Positions 54,701 through 63,760 of a DNA stretch of 64,000 nt are shown here, in pieces. Origin of the DNA: Megalonaias nervosa (taxonomy: Eukaryota > Mollusca > Bivalvia > Unionida > Unionidae); the NCBI GenBank assembly GCA_016617855.1, contig JAECUM010009484.1:27397-91396 (forward strand), in the 5' to 3' direction. The translations under genes were made by a program, and so were the position numbers. How positions within the stretch are numbered: the first letter of the stretch is position 1; each line of letters begins with the position of its first letter. Under the pieces are notes generated by a model. The model was given only the letters and a program-made list of their open reading frames with translations. It ran no database searches and had not been told where the DNA came from.

Positions 54701-55169
54701 TTGCATAGACAACCGCAGTCACAGGGTACTCTCTTTCATAATATGGTTTGTCAATACCAGTCAGTATTCCGGGTTTGGATTTATTACTCAAGAGAACAAT
54801 ATTATTTCCCGACTGTATGCGGACTGGATCACGCTTGTCACGGATAATCCAAGTATCGTCGTCTGTCCTTACAATAAATTTTATTAAAATAAAATATTTT
54901 TGAACATCAAGGTGGTTAATAATTATTCTTCCTCGTTTGTCATTCATTATAGTATCGACAATATTTCCGATCCTGAATGTTGACCACACATGAGCCGCAC
55001 CATCGTCACGAAATTCCTTCTTGGCTTCACGGATACGTTCGGTTATATCCTTATTTGTTAAAGCTAGATCTTGCATCGAAGCACTAAATTTATATCCTGG
55101 TAATCTGTCAAGATCAAATCTAGTTCCCGCTGAGACTGCGGAAGGCTCAATGATGGATAATTCTTCCAT
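51704..55169 (-). pseudogene. Fused polymerase B - SF1 helicase - HNH nuclease (element B)
   Basis: From ATG 55169 an N-terminal region of 170 residues is followed, after a frame break at 54654-54657, by a 916-residue frame: motif A SVDMVACYPGSFLGYG (residue 235), motif B GRKIIGKFTQG (388), motif C VATDSFYIN (488), Walker A GCGGSGKTT (566), Walker B IIWDEVD (635), motif III CGDHGQPP (664), motif V TIHSSQGLTI (833), motif VI LAVSRVRRIY (860). An A11 run (51945-51955 on the plus strand) breaks the frame; past it an HNH domain, CASCNCNMLW ... VERINSDLGHTRDNV ... CLECNRRRG, ends at 51704. I see no 3'-5' exonuclease motif. The gene would combine copying, unwinding and nicking. It converges on the integrase with a 12-base overlap. 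Copy B1 reads through the 54654 site without a break. Confidence 0.92.
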
Positions 55170-55202
55170 TATAATTAAGACAAATATTTAAATTGAATTT
55201 TA

Positions 55203-55203
<1 letters not shown>

Positions 55204-55277
<74 letters not shown>
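55204..55277. repeat. (AT)n microsatellite
   Basis: About 36 AT units, at the same place between replicase start and zinc protein as in copy B1. Confidence 0.95.
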
Positions 55278-55278
<1 letters not shown>

Positions 55279-55280
55279 TG

Positions 55281-55514
55281 ATTCAAACAAAGAATCGATG
55301 TATTTGGCTCAAAATCGGATATACTTCTCCTTGTAACAAAGCATGCGTGAATGAATTCTGCTGCTACCATATGCAAAGCGTTAAAAATGGTAGTCTAGGA
55401 CCAAAACCGTGTGTGCAGTGTGGTGTTGGAGTCAGAGGAAAAACTCAGTTATGTGTAAAATGCGGCGGTAAAAAATATAGAGAATTAAAACGATATTATG
55501 ACCAAAAAAAATGA
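55281..55514 (+). CDS. Small cysteine-rich zinc protein, element B
   Basis: The open frame reads SPCNKACVNEFCCYH, a C-x3-C-x4-FC-x2-H pattern, then PCVQCGVGVRGKTQLCVKCG, two CxxCG pairs of a zinc ribbon, and a basic end before TGA at 55512. No ATG is seen in this frame upstream of the AT run; a methionine lies at 55369 only. A different frame has an ATG near 55298. So the start is unclear. DNA or RNA binding is plausible; function unknown. Confidence 0.55.
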   Translation: MQTKNRCIWLKIGYTSPCNKACVNEFCCYHMQSVKNGSLGPKPCVQCGVGVRGKTQLCVKCGGKKYRELKRYYDQKK

Positions 55515-55611
55515 TACTTTGACATTGTCAGGTAAATCTCCTATAAAAACCGTAGAAGATTATCTGGCCAGATTTCAAAACAATGATTTAAACAAATAAT
55601 ATTATATATAA

Positions 55612-56115
55612 ATGGAGCAAAAAGAATTTGTAACGTATCCCATAATTAAAAATTATGAGGCGTCTCGAGATGGTGTAATCAGAAACTGCCGACTAAAAAA
55701 CCCAGTCGGTAGTCTTGATAAATTTGGTTATTTTGTATTTAATACCAGTGGAAATAAACATTATTTCTCACATAAATTCGTATACGAATGTTTTTATGGG
55801 GTCATCAAAGATGGACTTGTAGTTGATCACATTGATGGAAATCCCAAAAATAATCATTTATCTAACCTGCAAGCTATTACACAGAGTCAGAATTCTGCAC
55901 GTGGAAATACAGGAAGGTGTAAAGTATTTAAAAAGAGAGCTAATAAATCCGTAAATGCAGAAACAGGCCAAGAAATAACTTTTCCATCAATAAGTGCAGC
56001 TGCCAGATATTTTTGCATCCACCCATATTCGGTACAACTTGTCGCAAATAAAACATACAAATCTGCATATTCAATAAAATATGATCAGCGGATAATATTT
56101 GAATATATCGGATAA
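55612..56115 (+). CDS. NUMOD/HNH homing-type endonuclease, element B
   Basis: 167 residues, intact. A NUMOD4-like segment (IKNYEASRDGVIRNC), HNH core (VYECFYG, VVDHIDGNPKNNHLSNL, AITQSQNS) and a NUMOD1-like tail (SISAAARYFCIHPYSV). It is the shorter relative of 25103-25915. It too lies upstream of the polymerase gene on the opposite strand. Cleaves DNA; a selfish role is likely. Confidence 0.9.
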   Translation: MEQKEFVTYPIIKNYEASRDGVIRNCRLKNPVGSLDKFGYFVFNTSGNKHYFSHKFVYECFYGVIKDGLVVDHIDGNPKNNHLSNLQAITQSQNSARGNTGRCKVFKKRANKSVNAETGQEITFPSISAAARYFCIHPYSVQLVANKTYKSAYSIKYDQRIIFEYIG

Positions 56116-56191
56116 TTCTGTCCTCCTAACTTAAAATAATAAAAATACAAAACAAATAAATATTTTATTTTTACTTTATAGTTCGACTCTG

Positions 56192-56614
56192 TCAATTTTG
56201 CCAGGGTTTTTGTTTAGTTCCTGACTCTGTCAAGGGTCCACCTTCACTGTCGCTGCTCTCAGTATCACTTTCATTTTTGACAGAATCAAATAACATAATT
56301 TTTCTCAATTGCATTACACGATTGTCCACAATCTTTTTTCTTTCGTACTCGTGAACGATTGAACGTGCAAGAGGTGCAAATAGTTTCACCTGTGTGTCGT
56401 TTACCATTGCCAAGGATTCTAACAAAGACTGATAAATTGATTTCACGAATCTATAATTGGATGGCAATGTGTATTTATTTTCAAATTTTCGTTGTTGTAA
56501 TAATTCAAAATTGCACATAATTTTTTGAGGATCAAGATTATCAGATATTTTTATTCCGTCATGTTTTAATTTTTTAATAGCAGAAATAATATCACTTATG
56601 TTTTCTTAGTTCAT
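56192..56614 (-). pseudogene. Small unknown gene, copy B2
   Basis: The frame from 56518 reads LLQQRKFENKYTLPSNYRF and ends in an acidic Ser/Glu tail (ESDTESSDSEGG). The homologous N-terminus continues to an ATG at 56614 with TAA at codon 3 (56606-56608). A second intact start may be used at 56518. The B1 relative is on the other strand (40703-41218). Confidence 0.6.
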
Positions 56615-56679
56615 TATATAATAAATATTTCTTTAAAATAAAAAATATTCACAAAACATATAATCACAACACAACCCCA

Positions 56680-56879
56680 TATGAGCTCCTAGATTGCCAA
56701 ACAACATTCTAGCAAGCTCAGAGGCATTCGAAATATATCCCTATGTGAACTCCTAGGTTGTCAAACAACATCCTAGAAAGCTCAGAGGATATTTGAAATT
56801 AGACGAAACACATTTATACAGACTCAACCCCCATGTGAACTCCTAGGTTGTCAAACAACATCCTAGAATGTTCAGAGGG
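56680..56879. repeat. Three short palindromic repeats
   Basis: Copies at 56680-56725, 56743-56788 and 56833-56879 share GAACTCCTAGGTTGTCAAAC with dyad arms CTAGG...CCTAG. Spacing of 63 and 90 bases is irregular, and no spacer uniformity or nearby cas genes exist, so this is not a CRISPR array. Not found in the equivalent region of B1. Confidence 0.7.
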
Positions 56880-56899
56880 TGATCCGTAATTTTTATTAA

Positions 56900-57181
56900 C
56901 GACACAAACACAACACATAAACTTAACAACAAACATAAACTTAACAACAACATAAACTTAACAACAAACATAAACTTAACAGCACAAACATAAACTTATC
57001 CAACCTTATCCTAACTTATCCTAAACTTATCCTAATGAACATATGATTGTATGATTATGATTATATATACATATGATTATGAGTTTGATTATATTTTTGG
57101 ACGGCACAAACATATGATTGTATGATTATGATTATATATACATATGATTATGATTCTGATTATATTTTCGGACGGCACAAA
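56900..57181. repeat. Direct repeats: AACATAAACTTAAC units and a 71-base duplication
   Basis: AACATAAACTTAAC occurs several times at 56920-57000. A 71-base unit containing ACGGCACAAACATATGATTG recurs exactly once (57040-57110 and 57111-57181, few differences). No gene is seen. Confidence 0.7.
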
Positions 57182-57208
57182 CATATGAATATATACAATG
57201 ATGATGAC

Positions 57209-57343
57209 GGGGAATCCTCGAAATCCACAATAGATTTTGTACACTCTCCCCCCATACACAAACCCCGGGGAGTGCAAAAGTACACCCACCACGTGGTGGT
57301 ATGGTGGGAGAGTGTATTTTGTCTGTTATGGCTTTGATTCCCC
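57209..57343. repeat. Palindrome with GGGGAATC ends
   Basis: The left arm 57209-57253 and right arm 57303-57343 are imperfect reverse complements, ending GGGGAATC and GATTCCCC, with a CCACCACGTGGTGG centre. Overlapping frames on both strands come from the repeat. Confidence 0.65.
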
Positions 57344-57403
57344 TGACCCCCCAATTATAAATAGCATATGTCGCCGAATGCAAGATAATATATCTTTAGC
57401 ATT

Positions 57404-57487
57404 TTTGGAGACTCGAACACACAGCGAGTCTACACTAGTGGATCTGCATGCAAACGCTTTAACACCTCGGCCACCGCATCTCCTATG
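57404..57487 (-). repeat. tRNA-like sequence, probably a SINE head
   Basis: On the minus strand, GTGGCCGAGGTG (A box) and TGTTCGAGTCT (B box) are 50 bases apart, as in a Ser/Leu-type tRNA. The acceptor and T-arm do not pair properly, so this is not a functional tRNA gene; a SINE or pseudogene is more likely. Confidence 0.5.
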
Positions 57488-58242
57488 AATATATAGTTAA
57501 ATTTAAATATATAACTATTCGCACTGTCTCACATGTGATTACTCTGGACTTGTATTTACTAATAGAATAAAATCAGTTATTGTAGAACTGTAGCGTGAAT
57601 TTACTTCAATTTTTCAAACATAATTCATAAAATAATCGCATATTACATTTTCTGTATGAGTTATCGTTCGTTAGGTCAAAATACATGTGTTTAAAGAGCT
57701 AAAAATAACTTTGATTTGTAATTCAACGCACTTGTATAAACCGACGTGAATTTAAGGTTATCAGAGTCAAAAGATGCATCATTATCCCTCTCTGTTACAA
57801 ACTGCTGCTTCACTAACAACTAATTGCTTACAGAGAACAAATAAATCACTAAATAATTAACGAAAGCAAAATATCTTCGTCGTCTGTAAATCAAACGTAA
57901 TAGTACGGGAGGTAATCGTTTAATTTGTTTTGCAGAGAGAGAGAGCAGAGTTATCTCGCTTTATTACATGTGTAATTACCTCAGACCTGAAACAATCAGT
58001 AAAAAAATAATTGCTCTATCTGCGTTTGAGGGGAAGTGTACATTTTCTATAATAAATGTATAGTTTTCGCAAATGTAGATAGATGTTGCAGATTAACAAA
58101 ATAACTATTTTATCTTTGATTTTATGTCAGAGAATATAGAAGTATTTTATTTTATTACTCAAATATATTGTTATAAAAAAATAAATAAATTTCAGAATCA
58201 TTATTTTTTTTTCCTCTTAATTATAATATTTACTCAGACGTT
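57488..58242. other. Non-coding stretch in element B2
   Basis: AT-rich, no supported gene. Together with 56620-57487 it forms the 1.6-kb gap between the small gene and penton. The matching gap in B1 (39546-41659) holds different repeats, so this interval may be where genome ends met in the tandem copy. I see no long inverted repeat to prove it. Confidence 0.4.
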
Positions 58243-59722
58243 CTATGAGCCTATATACAAATTAATATTTAGTATTTCCCCTCTTAAATCAAGAACATTT
58301 CCTGATTGATCGGTGAGTTTGAAATTTATTCTTGACAATAATGGATTATGTACACGTAGATAAACTTGATTAATTGGCTCAGATACAATTAAAAAACTGG
58401 GGGGTGCTTGAATACTGAATGAATATAATATATATCCTTGCTGGACCTGGTTAGACTTTGAAAGATCTACTTGATAACTACTATCAACTGCATCGCACAT
58501 TAGACTGACTGCGATTGTTGATGTTATATTAACAATATCAGGTGAGATATGGCGACCTCCACCGTGTGGATCATTATTATATTTAAGAACGGTTGGTGGC
58601 GGGATTAATTTTCTCCATGAATCACATATTCTTTTAAAGTGTTCATCAATAAGATCATTAACTGATTTCTTTAGCTCTTCAGAGTTAAATCCCGGAACTA
58701 TAAATGTTGGTAGCTGTTCTTCTGTAATTCCATAATGTTTAAGCAATACTGTTGTAAATAAACGTTTATAACTTACACGCTGAATTGGGCCGTCTTCATT
58801 AACTAAGTAAGTACTAAAAAATCTATCTGCTGGTGCGTTTAATGTTTTTTCTCTGTCAACGATAGACTTATTTGTATATTCTAAGTCTGATGCAACTTGA
58901 TTCAGATGTTGTATTGTTTCAATTATTTGATTTGTTTAAATCATCGTCATAAAAAGTGTTGATGCTGGAAAATAAATTTCTTAGATCATGCAGTACACGT
59001 TCATGTTCAGATTTAATTGGTCTTGATTTTGAGTTAATTTCTTCAACGTTAATTGTTGATATTCTTGTTGTACCTTTCTTACCTTGAATGAAATCTATAA
59101 AATGAGTATAATGTGTATAACCACGATAAGCATCCGGATTCTCTATAAATGGATAAGTTTTTCGATATTCTGGAAGTTTTATAAATTTTTTAACATTTAT
59201 AACGAAATCAGATCGTTGTGGTTCTGGTGGGCCTTTATAAACCGCTGCAACTTCAGGCCATCCTAATACTGATCTAATCGAACTTTGATAAATATCTACA
59301 GGATAATCAGGAGAATTTATTTCAATCACCGCTGATAATGTTGGTTCGTAAGCAGTAATTGCTATTTTTGATTCTTTTCCTGTGATGGATTTAATCCTAC
59401 GTTGGAATTCATCATTGATTTGTTCTATTTGATAACTGCCCGTTGGAATGCTAACTACTTGCCAATCAGGAGTTCCATCAGGCTTATTCTTATTTGCAAA
59501 TACCAATGAATTATGTCGCTGTAGTCCACCAAATGGTTTTGATCTAATATTAGGCCAGCTATAATAAACTCGCAATTGTGCTAATGCTCTTTCTTTTGCA
59601 GGAAAGTTAACGCTAAACTCAGGATTGGTCGAACTTAATAATATCATAGTAGTTTTTGACGGTGCTTTATTAGTGACGATCTGTTGAAGTAATTCTCTCG
59701 ACGCTGTCGAGGACTCAGACAT
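58243..59722 (-). pseudogene. Penton-like protein of element B, copy B2
   Basis: Frame 58919-59722 (267 residues) has NPEFSVNFP, RVYYSWPNIRS, IPTGSYQIEQIND and SVLGWPEV, then an acidic, helical insertion. A one-base shift near 58925 opens the second frame, which reaches 58243 with GRHISPDIVNITST, FSIQAPPSFL and FKLTDQSGNVLDL. Overall about 490 residues, against about 250 in element A, the difference being the central insertion. Confidence 0.87.
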
Positions 59723-59746
59723 TATTATTATTATTATTGTTATTAT

Positions 59747-60286
59747 TTAATTCTCCATTTTGTCGCCTTGGCTGTTGTGAGTGACTTTGTCACCAAAATC
59801 GTTAGCGATTTTTAATGCTTCATCATAGGTTTTCATTATCATTGCGAACTCCTCATCAGATATTTTACCATCACTGAGGTACAAGGAAATATATGACGAT
59901 AATTTAGAATAGGCCGCTGCTGCTGTGTGTAATTTTATTATATACTCGTGCAATTTATCATTTGTACATGTAGCTATCTTCTTAGCTATAATACTGAGAA
60001 CGCCTGCGATAGTCGTTGAAGTTGAAACGACAATTGTTACAACTGCAGGCGCTGTCATTGTTATTGTTGATAATAATAATCCTGCTCCAGCAACAATAGC
60101 GGAAACTGAGTAAACAATTATATCAATTACAACCATACGTCGGCGATATTTTTTTACTTTTACTCTATAATCGTCGATTATATTTTTTAATTCAATCTGA
60201 CACTTACATATTTGATTGTATCTGTGACGTTGAACGTCGATAAGTGACTCCGTCACTAGTGACTTTGTCACTAAGGTTTGATTCAT
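59747..60286 (-). CDS. Two-membrane-segment protein, copy B2
   Basis: 179 residues, intact. Relative of 43675-44169 with IIVYSVSAIVAGAGLLLSTI and VVTIVVSTSTTIAGVLSIIA as hydrophobic segments. The N-terminus (TKSLVTESL) and C-terminus (GDKVTHNSQ) are longer and contain a short palindrome GTGACTTTGTCAC at 59787 and 60261, absent from B1. Function unknown. Confidence 0.7.
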   Translation of the reverse strand: MNQTLVTKSLVTESLIDVQRHRYNQICKCQIELKNIIDDYRVKVKKYRRRMVVIDIIVYSVSAIVAGAGLLLSTITMTAPAVVTIVVSTSTTIAGVLSIIAKKIATCTNDKLHEYIIKLHTAAAAYSKLSSYISLYLSDGKISDEEFAMIMKTYDEALKIANDFGDKVTHNSQGDKMEN

Positions 60287-60310
60287 TATACAATGACGTT
60301 AAGTAATTAA

Positions 60311-61380
60311 TTAAGAAGTTTCAGCTACGAATTCCAGACACCACCAGTAACGTCTCGGGGGCATTTCGGTTGACGTCAACGTAAATCTTTCTTTGATGTT
60401 CTTGGTTAACATTACCAGTAGAGGATTATGATATACATTCGGTGATGATGAAGTGGCCGCAGTAATTTCCAAACCGTACATGGACAGCCTGTATAACCCA
60501 GTTACTTCTGCGGTATGTTCGAAAGTTTTATTTTGTGGTGTCCATGTTGATGATCCTGATGCTGCTGTGTCACGATATTTTTAATTTGTCCGTGTGGAAT
60601 TTTAATCAGATTAGTTTTTTGAACAATATTAGGTATTCCACTGACAATGTCGTTGAGTTTCGTGTTAACGTCGGCTAGTTTTATGCCAACGGTTGGTTGT
60701 TCCCCAAAAAAATTCTTTAATGGTTTTGTTTATGTTTCTACGAAACTTTAAGAATGTTTCTACATGTCTATAAAAAGTAGCACTGAATGCAGTCATTTCG
60801 TCATTGATTGTTTTTAGCGAAGTTGTCATAGGAATTTCCTTATCATCGACGTATTTTTTTGTTGCAGCATCAAAATGAGATTCTGGTGTTCTAAGATTAC
60901 TAATACCATTATTATTCATGTTGAGAAATGCACGCATTATACCGTCGTTGGCTAATACGTACTTAGATTCTTGATCATCGACGTATTTTTTGTTGCTGCA
61001 TCTGTATCTGCGGCTGGGTTTCCAAGGTTTATAATTTTATTTCGATTCATGATAATGTTATCCGTGGATTAATCACCAGCTTTCTTAATATAATCGTTGA
61101 CTGACTTACCGGAATCTTGTATTTTACCTTGATCAGTAAAAGTAACGAAATTATCAACAACCGCGTTAGGAATTCGTATGAGTACATCTGGCAGTTGTAT
61201 ATTACTTGTCTTTAATCGTCCTTGTTTATCCTGAAAAACAACGACTTCATTTTGATCCACACTTGTAATGTTTAATAAGTCATCAATCTCATTTCTGAGC
61301 TGATCAAGAGTTGCATATTTAGATAAATCAGCTTGCTGCTGAGCTTTACCACGAGAAGATCTTCCGTAAATATCTACCAT
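60311..61380 (-). pseudogene. Fibre protein of element B, copy B2, broken
   Basis: The N-terminal frame 61069-61380 reads LSKYATLDQLRNEIDDLL and QDKQGRLKTSNIQLPDVLIRIP, shortened here; these blocks match element A almost residue for residue. A stop at 61069, a one-base loss in an A run near 60985 and a further shift near 60620 separate it from the stalk motif LRTPESHFDAATKKYVDD (60665-60937) and the head block ASGSSTWTPQNKT ending at 60311. Confidence 0.8.
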
Positions 61381-61388
61381 TATATTTA

Positions 61389-61853
61389 TTAATGTCTATT
61401 TAAATGTGACGTCGTAGTATATTCATGCACATCTTTATGAGGTGGTTTTGTTGATTTTGATACAGCATCAAGTACAGCGAGTACTTAACGACCACATATT
61501 GGCGGATCAGTTAATGTTTGTGTTGGTAGCGTTGAATATCAGATTGGAGTACTTTGCATGCTGCTAACATACTCTAAGAATTCTTTTGGTGGTGCTAGTC
61601 CATATGAATCAAAATAAATAATTCCACGTGGATCAATTGCATATCCAACCCAGTGGGTGTCTGGGCCAGAGTTTTTATCGAGATTAATAATACCAGTTTC
61701 AATATTGTTTGGTTCTTTTGGTAATTGATCACGCATAAAAACGCCTCTGAAGTTTTTTATTTTTAATTTTTTAGTAGCATCGAGTAAATCAAAATTAGAC
61801 ATAGGCAGAATCAATGAACTGTCCCCGGAAGTCTTAGAACCTTTCCGTACCAT
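61389..61853 (-). pseudogene. PRO: Adenain-like protease of element B with two nonsense codons
   Basis: From 61853: MSNFDLLDATKKL, TGIINLD, THWVGYAI (His), YFDSYGLAPP (Asp). In-frame TGA at 61539 and TAA at 61485 interrupt it, but the continuing frame still holds the Gln-like and PPICG (Cys) blocks to the stop at 61389. So the catalytic order is complete in one frame with two stops. Confidence 0.82.
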
Positions 61854-61875
61854 GAATATGGGGTCCCTGGCAATC

Positions 61876-62277
61876 TTAGACCCTTCCCCTTTTTTTGGAG
61901 GTTTTTATTCCCTGTCCGGTTGCTTTCTTTAATGCCATTCCAGCAGCGGTTCCAACAGCGCCCAATGCAGCTGCTTTTGCAACAGCTGGGGCTGCAGCGG
62001 TTATTAATGCTGGTATAGCTGCAATAAGTGGAAATATACCACCCGTCTTAGCGATGTCTTTAATGGCACCCGCAGAAAGATTAAGTTTTACACCTTTATT
62101 TGATTTTTTGGCTTCATTGAAGTTTCTGAACTGACGCTCGGTGAACGATAATTTATTTGCACCACTCATTTGTTCTTTTTTTAGCGATATTTTTATTCCA
62201 CAGTTATTTTTTGATGCTGATTGTAGCTTTTTAATCTGACCAGGAGTCAGACTGACATTAACGTGATTATATGACAT
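61876..62277 (-). CDS. Minor core/capsid protein, PX family, element B
   Basis: 133 residues, intact: VSLTPGQIKKLQSA, KLSFTERQFRNFNEA, VKLNLSAGAIKDIAKTGG then Ala/Leu/Gly hydrophobic helix (AAIPALITAAAPAVAKAA) and a basic tail KKRGRV. The same order as 29123-29539 in element A. Confidence 0.78.
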   Translation of the reverse strand: MSYNHVNVSLTPGQIKKLQSASKNNCGIKISLKKEQMSGANKLSFTERQFRNFNEAKKSNKGVKLNLSAGAIKDIAKTGGIFPLIAAIPALITAAAPAVAKAAALGAVGTAAGMALKKATGQGIKTSKKRGRV

Positions 62278-62318
62278 TATAATACTATGAGCGATCTAAT
62301 TATATGTTTGGAAAATAT

Positions 62319-63746
62319 TTACATATTTTCTACTGGAGCATAAAAGACTCTCATTCGTCCACCAACACCTTCAAGTAACATTGATTTATCGCTGAGTATA
62401 ACGGCTATTGCTCTGTAATTAGCGATAACTCCTATTGTCACACGAGCTCGAAAATGTATATCTACAACAGACTGTCTGGTTAAATCTAAATGTTCTAGTG
62501 AAAAGTAATAAATCGGATTTAAGGTTGTAAAATCTAACTGTGATATTTGTAAACCAGTATCAATGTTTTGATCACGCCCCATAAATGACATAAGACGATG
62601 ATATGCACGTGCTACATGATTTTGATCGAAATTCAGTAATATATCCTCGGATGGTTCTTGATGTCCATTTATCCTTAAAGAAACCTCAGAAACACCAAGT
62701 TTGTCAAATATCATCAAGCTTCGTATTTGATTGTTTACTCGTTCAGTATTTTGAAATGCAATAAATATGTGTCTTGGTGCAGAAACACATTGCTGCGACG
62801 CTATTTGCCATGTAAAGAAACCATTAATATTACTCTGGATAGAATCTGTGGTCATCGTTAACCATGATAACATTGATTTGCCACCTTGACTCATAAAAGA
62901 TAGTAACCAATCTTCTTCAGATATCGATGGAGTCATCACTGGCATCTACAGTGAAAGCTTCGTAAGAATTACTTTACCATGAAGTGCTACAGTTGCAGCT
63001 GGATCAGCTCCTTCAACATGCCAGATTGCATCATCGTCTGTAGCCTTTCGTACAAGTACAACTGTATGTTTAGCTCCGAAAATCACTTTTCTAACATTTC
63101 TACAAAATCCAAAGATATGTAATAGTGGAATTGCACAAGAAAACATTCTTCTATTTCCTCGTAACATTGATCGACGTGTTGTAAATCCTAAGTTAAAATT
63201 TTGGTTAATACTGTGTAGTAACGGAAATGCATCAGTGGGCCGGGATATCATTTCAGCTGGTTGTGGATCGGATGCAGTATTCCGCGGCGTTTGTACTAAA
63301 TTATGCTGTCTGCTTTCTGGATAATCAGTTGTATCCTTTGCAAACATCATTGATGGACCAGCTGATCTTGAGTAATCATCGCTGTATCTTGCAAGACCAA
63401 GTATTGTCGTGGGAACATCGACATCTTTCTGAATTGATTCAATATTTTTTCCGTCAGTCATGTATATAGCGCTATCAAACAACGCCATGATGCCATTATT
63501 AACAAAACCAACTCTATCATTATCTGCATATTCAGTATTATCTGTTTTTAAAATTTCACCTTCAACTTCAATAAATGCTTCAGCGGGTAAGAAATATCTA
63601 CTTGTATCTTGAACCTGAAGTTCAATTCGTCCACGCTGATCTGGAATTCGTGCGTCGTAAGAATAATATTGATAATCACGCACAGACTCATCCTTGAGTA
63701 CTGGTGCGTCCATATCAAATGCTGGATCAGATACACCTTTGAACAT
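62319..63746 (-). pseudogene. Major capsid protein of element B, one nonsense codon
   Basis: One continuous frame from ATG 63746 is stopped only by TAG at 62946-62948, then continues at once to 62319. First half: FDMDAPVLKDESV, FVNNGIMALFDSA, RYSDDYSRSAGPS. Second half: FTWQIASQQCVSAPRH, LNPIYYFSLEHLDL. At the stop position copy B1 has Trp (TGG), so this is a single G-to-A change. Total about 475 codons, right for a double jelly-roll capsid. Confidence 0.92.
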
Positions 63747-63760
63747 CTTTATTATATTTG

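Noticed and set aside
56680..56879. Possible CRISPR array
   Set aside because: Three units only, uneven spacing, dyad inside units, eukaryotic context, no cas genes.
57404..57487. Functional tRNA gene
   Set aside because: A and B boxes are present, but acceptor and T stems do not pair; more like a SINE head.
57089..57488. Five overlapping frames on both strands
   Set aside because: They arise from the palindrome and the 71-base duplication and show no domain.
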